DNA from: Dryocosmus kuriphilus | Taxonomy: Eukaryota; Arthropoda; Insecta; Hymenoptera; Cynipidae | Assembly: GCA_038277395.1 (NCBI GenBank) | Contig: CM076191.1 | Span: forward strand, 92,066,822-92,130,821 | DNA length: 64,000 nt | Direction: 5' to 3' | Part shown: positions 56,171 through 64,000 of the stretch, in pieces | How the letters are laid out: every line of letters starts with the position of its first letter | Position numbering within the stretch: position 1 is the stretch's first letter | Notes under the pieces: generated by a model | Seen by the model: only the letters and a program-made list of their open reading frames with translations | Database searches by the model: none | Told to the model about the DNA's origin: nothing | Made by a program: the position numbers and the translations under genes

Positions 56171-59100
56171 ATTGGAGTAGGAATGTGGCGACCCCTTCGC
56201 CCGGTAGCTTAACCTCTCGCAGTTAGCCATGTTTTGTTGGGCTAATCCACCCTCACAACAAATATTGCGGTTATGAGAAATTTAATGCTCAGTGTCGCCC
56301 ACAACCGGTCTTTCTCGGATGGGGACCACGGTTCAGTTGGGCGTCGCAATAGGACTAAACCAACAAGTCGACGACCTGGCAATGACCATGGACAAATGCG
56401 AGGATAGTGCATGAAATGGACGGCCCAACTCAAGAAGGATATCCTTACATGCTGGCACGAAAGCTCACCGGCGCTAAGAGGATACATGCGGAGGCTTTAT
56501 GAGCGTTGGGTTGATATGCACCCGGAACTTGCTCATACAACAACGCCTCAGTATGTAAGAGATCGAGTGTCATATTTGCGCAAAAGTGGATTTGAGTCTC
56601 TTCTCCAGCAAGAGGAAGAGAGCAACAACCTCCGGCGAACAAACCACCCGTTCCTGCAATACAATCCTTGCAGGTAGCCGAAAACGCCGTTTTGAGTACC
56701 AGAGGAATTAAAATCCATCAAAAAATATTCCTCAGGATGGAAAAATTAGTGGAAGCGGAAAATTCTCTCTCTAATATAAATCCCAAAGATGTAAACCTCT
56801 GGGCTCTACACTGTGCAGTTTACGATTAGGCGATGTCTATTCTTTCCAGACAAAAGAAGTCATGATACTTCCGAGCATGTAAGCACGACTCGGAGACGTA
56901 TTCTACAGCTTCAGGCTGAAATTGAGATGGCGGGACCCAATGCGTCGCATGTTCAGTGTGTGATCGCGTACATAAATCAAAAAAAAATTTCATACAAAAA
57001 ATTGGAGCATTTCCTCAAACTTTCAGGAGAACTTATAACACACTGAACAAGTGCACGCTAATGACCATCAAGCAGCATTGGACGCAAAAAATGACAGCTC
57101 TTGTAACAGCAAAGCAGCTGCTTGAACAGCGGGTTAACAGGATAGAGCAAAATTCCGTCTTTGTTACTAGTCCTTCCCGTTTGTTTAAAAATGTGTCAAG
57201 CGCCGTCAAAAACCCGCCCAATCGAGAAGAGATCGAGATCTTCTGGAAGGAGGTATATGGAGAGACTTGTGTGCTGAGCGAAGGCGCAGTAGTCGCTAGA
57301 GCTGAGAACTTTTCAGCGCCGGGTCCAGATAAAATTAACAACTTTTGGTAGAGGGGATTTCCTTCCACTTACAAATATTTGGCCTGTATATTCATTTCAT
57401 TCTGTAACGGTAAGCAATATGTTCCACAGTGGTTGGTGGAAGGACATACGGTACTGATTCCAAAACCCGGGGACATGTCGAATCCAAGGAACTACAGACC
57501 CATATCTTACTTGAACACCTGTTAAAATCTATTCACTGGCATTCTTAAGAAGAGGATATTAACATCTATTGAGCCTGTGTGGAGCGCAGTAGTTGAACAA
57601 CGCGGATGCAAAAGAGGCATGACTGTTGTTAGGGTGAACTTGTTAATAGACAGGTGTGTCACCCAAGATTCGATTCGTCATCGACGCAACCTTTCCATGG
57701 CTTGGATTGACTATCGCAAGGCATTTGATTCTACGAATCATGAGCTGACCATCAAGCTCCTCGAGTGCCTGATGGTACATCCAAGCATATTGAGTTGGAT
57801 AAAGGAGCTGATGCTTTTGTGGCGGACGAGGTTTGTCGTAAAAACTGGCAACAGACAGGTGACCATAAACTGTATCACCTACAGGAGAGGAGTCTTTCAC
57901 TGGGACTCTCTCAGTCCGCTTCTCTTCTGCATCTCCCTCTTGACTTTAAACATTGTGCTGTGGAAGAATCGCTGTGGATATCTATGTGGCCCGCCAAAAA
58001 AAAGATGACGTAAGATCAACCATCTTTTATGTATGGACGACCTTAAACACTTTGCCTCTTCAAAAGAGGACCTAAACATCCTTGTGGCGACCGTAAGTAA
58101 ATACTCCCAGGCGATCGGAATGGAATGACCTTCCGTCTCGACAAATGTGTGTGAGTCCACCTCTGGAAAGGAAGAATAGTAGAAGGATCCTCGTGTGACT
58201 ATCAAGTTATTCAGTTTATAGGTGGAAATGCCATTCAGCTTATTGATAATAGAGAGACATACGCATATCTTGGTATTTCGCAAGCGGAAATCCAAGATGT
58301 GCGTGTGGTAAAAGTGACTCTCCAAAAAAGTATCGTCAAATTCTCAGAAAAATTTGGGCTTCTGAGTTATCTGGGAAAAATAAGATCCAGGCAACCAATA
58401 GGCTTGCTGCTCCCATACTGCTGTACACGTTTGGGGCAGTAAAGTTATACGTCGATGAGTTGAAAGACATTGACCGAAAAACGCTTAAAATGATTACAAT
58501 CCATCGAAGTCACCTTTCTATATCTTCCGTACCTCGAATGTAACTTCCGCGACATTAAGGAGGAAGAGCTATTGAGATTGGAGTGTCTTCATCGGAGAAA
58601 TGTCTTGTGAATAGCCTGTTCAATTGTAAATAGCACAGATCCTCTTATGCGACTTGTAATAACATGAATTCACTAGAATTGCGTCGTTTCTGTACAATGC
58701 TGCAGACAGGGCGACAACACATGTAGCCTAGCATCGCTGTCACATTCGTTGCTCAAAAGCCGTATGAAGGAAGCAGAACACTCGCATCTGCTGAAGAGGC
58801 ATGTTGGCAAGCCACTTCACGGTCAGTTCTACGGAGTAGTACGTAGAGGGAAAACTATCGAGGGGCTTGTCTAACATGTTTTTTAAGTCTGCTGGACTGA
58901 GGTCGGAGACCGAGGTATTCCTTTTTGCATGTCAGGACGGCATTATCGACATCTTGGTTTACCGCGATCGTGTGATGAATATACCTGTTGGCGATACCAA
59001 CTCCTAAGCATGCAAACAAGGGCCAGAAACTCTCGGGCATATCCTGAGTGGATACTCAAAACATGCGCGTTACAGTTACATTGAGAGCCACAATGCGGTT

Positions 59101-59860
59101 CTAAAAGTGCTGTAGTACCATCTTCGGTACTTCTATGGTGTCGATGGAACACCCGTTTTGCCATACATCCAAGCGGATCTGAAGTCCGTCGTGGAAAATA
59201 ACCAGTGTAAGATCTGCTGGAACTTTTCGTTCTCCACGACTCAACGTATCAGTGCGACGAAGCCTGATATTGTCCTCCATGTCCTGAAGACTAAGTTCAT
59301 TTGTGTGATTGAGTTTTCGGCGCCAGCTGATGGTAGCATTACATCGAAGGAGGAAGAGAAGCAGACTGAATATCAAGATCTGCTTTTGAATTGGGTAGGC
59401 TGTATCCAGGATGCAAGGTCCATCTTGTAGTTCTCATTACTGGCTGCCTTGGAGGTATGAAGGCTTCCTCCTTAAGCCAACTAAAAAAGATCCCGTCTTG
59501 TCAACATCAATCTTCGAATACTGCAAGCCCTATGCAAAAGGCAGTACCTCCTGGGTCATTACATCTGGTCTACCAACACTGTGCCTTTTAATTTGTAATA
59601 TATAGATTGGTAGCTCTAAGAAAGCATCCAAAGTTGTGAGTTTTCCGCCTTCAACTCTTTCGCTCGCCGCGTAAGAACATCAGTGGTATGTGCGAAAGAA
59701 AAATAGTAGTGTTCAGCGCAGTCACCTCGCAAAAAATTCCCACTCTTGCTTACATTCTGGACAGAAGTTGCAGAAGTGGATGACTTATAAGTTTCAGTTG
59801 CTTTGGGATTGGTTTGTCTACTACAGAAACCATGGTCGAAGCTTCCGAAGCCGACAACTT
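56171..59860 (+). mobile_element. R4/Dong-like LINE copy 1 (restriction-like endonuclease type)
   Basis: About 3.7 kb between TAA repeats (56123-56170 and 59867-59910). It contains a single fragmented ORF ending in a restriction-like endonuclease, and no APE domain. Such single-ORF LINEs with TAA-repeat targets are known as the Dong/R4 group. Confidence 0.75.
56411..59590 (+). pseudogene. R4/Dong-like LINE 1 protein: RT and restriction-like endonuclease
   Basis: N-terminal region 56411-56677 (KWTAQLKKDILTCWHESSPALRGYMRRLYERW). RT region about 57030-58100: APGPDKINNFW, VPQWLVEGHTVLIPKPGD, NYRPISYL, palm motif A AWIDYRKAFDST, RRGVFHWDSLSPLLFCIS (usually GxFQGDSLSP) and LLCMDDLKHFA for the YxDD box (58021-58053). 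C-terminal region 58915-59590: a CCHC-like segment ending HILSGYSKHARYSYIESHN, then the endonuclease PDIVLHV...CVIEFSAPADGSI...EKQTEYQDLL with its acidic and Lys residues. Many stops and shifts. Confidence 0.78.
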
Positions 59861-59865
59861 CTCAC

Positions 59866-59866
<1 letters not shown>

Positions 59867-59900
<34 letters not shown>

Positions 59901-59910
59901 CAATAATAAT
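59867..59910. repeat. (AAT)n microsatellite between the two R4/Dong-like LINEs
   Basis: About ten AAT units, ending in AATAACAATAATAAT. Confidence 0.9.
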
Positions 59911-62900
59911 TTCGTGGTCGAAATTGAAAACATCAAGAGGCGAGTGCAATAACAACTAACTCTCTCCAAAATGAATTCCACGGAGGCGGTCTAGGAGGAG
60001 ATTCAATCCGCGATACGCGACGCTGGAAATGTCCGGGAGCCGGGCCCGGGGGATGTGGAACGAAGATTGTCACATAGTCCTCAGTCATTAGGGCTTCATC
60101 CGCCGGACCAAGCCTCTGCGGAGCCCGTTTTGAGTTTAAGAGCTTAATGAGTGGAGCTTGCGTCTCTTAGTGTACTTCACTGATGCCATCATAGAGTTTA
60201 CGGAACAGGAACCATCCCGAAGGGGTGCTGTACCTTAGTTATACCTGTACCTGCGTTAAGACATGAGCTTGGAGCAGTTGCAGACTATTACATATTGGGC
60301 TGTGATCGCGTGTGCCAGGACAGTGAACATCAAAATCAAGCTCCGGAAAAATAATACCTACTTCCCCAGGAGTAAGTCAGATCCTCCGTGGAAGTTTAGG
60401 CTTCAAAACGAAGTCAGCAGAATAAGAGCCAAACTTGGTCTGTTGCACCAATTTGGAAAGTGCACTCGGTCAAGGAAGCTGACTCGCCACGTAGAGGATA
60501 GCCTTCGCCCACTTAACATTAGCCCAAGAATATCTAAGGACTTAGACGAAGTTATTGAATACTTCAGACAGAGGCTGATGGTGCTGTCAGCGCATCTGCG
60601 ACGCTTCAAGAGGTCTATCGTGAGAAGTAATGAACAACAAGACCTTTCTACAAAATGAAAAGAAATTTTACCGTAAACTTTCTGAAGGGGAAGTCAATAA
60701 TGCCAGTGAACCTCCGAGTGCTGAGGATATGGCTAGATATTGGTCAAGTATCTGGGGTAATCATGTGTCAAGTGACTTGGAGACGCCGTGGCTTGACCTA
60801 GAAAAGGAGAGAGTTGCATAACTGCCTGCGATGGATAATCTATCTATCACAGCTTCTGAGGTAACTCGCATCCTAAAGAGGGCGAGGAACTGGAAGGCGG
60901 CTGGTCCGGACGAGGTACATAGTGCCTGTTACAAGGAACTGGTGGCTCTACACCCCTCCCTTACGAGCGCCTTTCAGGTCATTTTAGAGAATCCGGAAAT
61001 TATGCCTTCCTTCATGACAGAGGCAGTCACTTATATGATACCAAGAAAACCAGATCCCAATAGTCCTAGAGACTATCGACCAATTGCCTGCTTTTCCACG
61101 CTCTAGAAGTGTCTCACGGATATTATATCCGAAGGCATCTATAAATACTGTGAGGAGAACAAGGTACTCACAGAAGAACAAAAGGGTTGCTGTCGGGGCT
61201 CCCATGGTTGCTAGGACTTGTTCACAATTGATACTGCTATCGTGCTACATGCAAAGCACCAGCAACGTAATTTATACATGTCCTATATTGACTATAAGCA
61301 AGCTTTTCCTTTGGTGCCTCACGACTACTTACTTGAGGTTCTTAAGATATATAATATCAGGCTATGCGTGATTCAATTTTTGGATCACGCCATGAGCATA
61401 TGGAGCACGAAGATGAGTTGTCTCAGTCACGGAGCAGCGAGTGTAACTCAGTCCTTGTCAATTAAACGAGGACTCTTCTAAGGCGACTGTTTCAATATAT
61501 TATGGTTCTGTTTAGCCCTGAACTGTTCAAGTTGGACACTCAACAACACGTCCTATGGGTTTAACATTATGGCGCGAGCGGCTGAATCTCAGCTCGCTCA
61601 CCTCCTTTACAGTGATGACCTAAAGGTTTATGCTGGCTCAGAGTCTGAACTACAAAGCTCTCTTTATATCTGACTGCAGTTTTCCAATGACATCAGGATG
61701 AGTTTGGGCCTAGATAAATGCAGGAAACTGCATCTATCACGTGGAGAGATGATCATTTCACTGGAGACGGATGATTATGATCTGATACAGACGATGATAG
61801 TTGGAGAGTCGTATATTTATCTCGGTATATTGCAGGCAAGAAGGCCACTCCTGTCTGCAATGAAAGAGTCACTTAAGACTTCCTTTTCGAGGCGACTGAA
61901 ATCGATCATGTCTAGCGGTCTCAGTGATAAGAACATCACCAAGGCAATTAACACCCTTGTTATTCCTCTCCTGGCATACTCCTTTGGGTTATTATTGTGG
62001 TCTGAAACGGACCTTGAGGCTTCAAACAGAAACATCCACGTGAAAATGTCTGAACATCGGATGCATCTCGAGAAGACGGCTGTAGAGAGAATAGTCCTAC
62101 CTCAGAGGCTACACAGCTGCGGAAGAATACTTCACGAACAGGACGAACATCCCGCTCTACGACTACATCTGTAGGGTAGACCTGTTCACTCCTGTGAAGC
62201 TTGCAGTTGCCGATTACCAAGATATCGGACACCTAAACTGTTGAAAATCTTAATGTTCAATAGCGCGGCAAGCAACTGCATGGAAAGCACCCTCTAATAC
62301 TAGATCTTCCATGCGTGGATATTGATGCTTCAAACTTCTGGCTAAAGCGGGGAGAACTGTTTCCGGAAACGGAGAGGTTCGTTATTACTATCCAAGATGG
62401 AGTGATGAATACGAGGAATTATCAGAAACACGTCCTCAGTATTGAGGCGGCTATTGATAAGTGCCGCCTCCGTGGAAATACAAATGAGACAATCGAGCAT
62501 ATCATTTATGGCTATACGATGCTTGCCTCGCAAGAATATACCCGTAGCCACAATAATGCTGCTAGGATTATCCATCAACAGATCGCTCTAAATCATGGTT
62601 CGCTTGAGGAACTTAAGCCTTACTATAAATACTCCCCTGTAAGAGTACTAGAAAACGAACACCATCCCCTATACTGGGAGATGTGGAGGGGGCCGTGTGG
62701 AGGATGAAGAATGTCACCCTTCACCCGGTCGTAATCTCCACAGGGAACGTTCACGTGAGATGCATCCAGCAGTTGGAAGACCTGGGAGCTGGGAAATTTT
62801 TACATTATATACAGAAGACAATATTGCTTAACACCTGCCGCATCATCCGGAGTTTTCTGGGCGTTAATAATGACCGCGGCTAATCGTCTTCTGTAAGCAA

Positions 62901-62935
62901 GGCTATCCCGCGTACATGGGGGAGGGTTAGCAACT
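59911..62935 (+). mobile_element. R4/Dong-like LINE copy 2
   Basis: Starts after the TAA repeat and ends near TTATT/TTA-rich sequence at 62940-63065. It belongs to the same clade as copy 1 but to a different family, as the protein sequences differ throughout. Confidence 0.72.
60263..62880 (+). pseudogene. R4/Dong-like LINE 2 protein: RT and C-terminal domain
   Basis: 60263-60655: N-terminal basic region. 60831-61106: ARNWKAAGPDEVHSACYKELV, EAVTYMIPRKPDPNSPRDYRPIACFSTL. Palm motif A SYIDYKQAFPLVPH (61281-61322). SIKRGLF-stop-GDC at 61464-61490 is the degenerate xxFQGDSLSP box. HLLYSDDLKVYA at 61597-61632 is the YxDD box. 61698-62174: thumb (SLGLDKCRKLHLSRGE, AINTLVIPLLAYSFGLL). 62315-62707: WLKRGELFPETERFVITIQDGV, NYQKHVLSIEAAIDKCRLR, a zinc region with Cys lost. 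The endonuclease core that should follow is missing or unreadable. Confidence 0.78.
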
Positions 62936-63136
62936 ACACTTTAAGCATTTTTATTTTTTACAATTAATTTTACTTCATTTTAGCTGTTTGTTTGTTTTGT
63001 TTTATTAATTTGTAAATAGTTTCTTGTAATTTCTTATTATTTTTTATTATTTTTATTATTATTGTTTTCGCTATCGTATCGTTTCTGTCCGTGTACGTTT
63101 GTGAAGTTGTGTGACGTCCACCGCTCGAAATATTAT

Positions 63137-63137
63137 G

Positions 63138-63207
<70 letters not shown>
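63137..63207. repeat. (TA)n microsatellite
   Basis: About 34 TA units. Open frames across it are artefacts. Confidence 0.98.
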
Positions 63208-63210
<3 letters not shown>

Positions 63211-63394
63211 GCATGTATAGAATCGTTTGCCTCAGATGCCAGTTTCATAAGTCTGGACGAATGCTCTGGGGTCCATTCCCAAGGTGCGCTTTTGACTCGC
63301 TCTGAGGGGAGTGCTTTTGCCCCTTGGTGCCTGTGATAAGCATCGCTTGATATTTTCTTTTGATTGACCAATAAGAATTGAGGATAAATGTATG

Positions 63395-63505
63395 TGATAA
63401 TGTTGCCTGACAGGGGTCACTGTTTGTATAAAAAAAAGACAACAAGCAGTGATTCTTTATGTCTCTGATAATGTTGCCTGGCGGGGGTCACTGCTTATGC
63501 AGTGA
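63395..63505. repeat. Direct repeat GATAATGTTGCCTG...GGGGTCACTG
   Basis: Two copies, at about 63396 and 63466, of GATAATGTTGCCTGRCRGGGGTCACTG, spaced 70 bp and each followed by a CAGTGATTCTT. No gene in 63220-63700; function unknown. Confidence 0.7.
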
Positions 63506-63787
63506 TTCTTCGAACGTCTTCTAAGGCATTTATGAATTTCCTCAATTCAAAATAACACCTCTTACTTCAGGCATCCCTTTACGTCTGAGCAAAAGCTGCG
63601 ATGCTTCATGGCCGAGAGCAGGATTATTTTATCTGTTTGAAGAATGCGATGATTTTTAAAACAGCATCTTATACCAACGAATCTACTGAGCAACTGCCGC
63701 GTTCGTGACCGTGTTTAGTAGCGAAATAGCGAGTCACGAGTACCTGTGGGAGGAGGTGGGCCGAATAATAGTAGAAATGTACTTACA

Positions 63788-64000
63788 AGAGTCGAAAGTA
63801 ACTATTTACAAAGGATGGCCTAGTGTCAGATGTTCTACCGTTGCGTCACAGAATCATATTTCTACATTCACCTCAACGCAGGTGATACTTGGTTGAGGCC
63901 TTTGACCAGGCTACCGGGCGTGTCCCCGGGTTGCGGATTGAGGGACCCTGTACCAAGGATTTCTGCTGAATATGTTTAAAGAGTTTAATAAGCAGTCGCG
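63788..64000. repeat. tRNA-Trp-derived repeat fragment and start of another element
   Basis: Repeats the 55990-56110 unit (CAAGAGTCGAAAGTAACTATTTAC ... CACCTCAACGCAGGTGATAC). It is followed at 63895 by GAGGCCTTTGACCAGGCTACCGGGCGTGTCCCCGGGTTGCGGATTGAGGG, which resembles the 5' region of the R1-like LINE 3 (41528-41572, minus strand: GGCGCCTCCCCAGGTTGCGGATCGGGG). A LINE may begin here and leave the window. Confidence 0.5.

Noticed and set aside
63111..63336. ORFs of Tyr-Ile repeats
   Set aside because: Artefacts of the (TA)n microsatellite.
1..64000. CRISPR array, bacterial operons or prophage
   Set aside because: No regularly spaced repeat-spacer array, no bacterial gene order or ribosome-binding sites. 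All coding signals belong to eukaryotic mobile elements.

Overview
The window looks like a piece of insect nuclear genome, possibly from a wasp or a relative. It is AT-rich, every recognisable coding stretch belongs to a transposable element, and the mix (Polinton/Maverick, Ty3/gypsy, Penelope-like, R1-like and R4/Dong-like LINEs, mariner, Tc1, MULE) is typical of arthropods. I see no ordinary host protein gene. Almost every element is a decayed copy with stop codons, frameshifts or deletions. The host species cannot be read from the sequence.

Left part (1-18.1 kb). A MULE transposase remnant (3-722) is followed by two Penelope-like elements (PLEs) in opposite orientation. The right-hand PLE is split at about 4536 and resumes at about 15586. 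What splits it is one arm of a 1.84 kb inverted repeat (4545-5430 plus 14631-15575, matched by 16257-18093). The arms carry a Tc1 transposase fragment and a small CG-rich hairpin element. A 9.2 kb Ty3/gypsy retrotransposon (5431-14626; two LTRs, TATT target duplication) sits inside the left arm.

Main part (18.1-55.9 kb). This is a nest of at least four levels. Polinton A (start 18085) is the outermost. Its packaging-ATPase gene is cut at 23851/52652 by element D, a DDE-plus-SWIM transposon with 1.55 kb terminal inverted repeats (23852-52651). D received two insertions: a foldback-like element E (about 25408-27613), itself split by a mariner (25912-27232), and a complete Polinton B (28416-49935, about 21.5 kb) that landed in D's transposase gene. 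Polinton B was then hit by three R1-like LINEs at (ACT)n repeats (33.5-41.6 kb), the first interrupting DNA polymerase B. Polintons A and B share one gene set: protein-primed DNA polymerase B (seen only in B), chromodomain integrase, an acidic 'WDDPNELV' protein, FtsK/HerA-type ATPase, PLA2-like protein, adenain-like protease, probable penton, major capsid protein, an unknown conserved protein, and a small candidate nucleic-acid-binding protein. TATA boxes lie before several of them, including a compact divergent promoter between ATPase and PLA2 genes.

Right part (55.9-64 kb). A tRNA-Trp-like sequence and related fragments lie next to two R4/Dong-like LINEs that adjoin TAA repeats, followed by a TA microsatellite and unassigned repeats.

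The genes once formed self-replicating units: polymerase, integrase and capsid set of the Polintons; gag-pro-pol of the gypsy element; endonuclease-RT proteins of the LINEs and PLEs. As read here, none looks fully functional.
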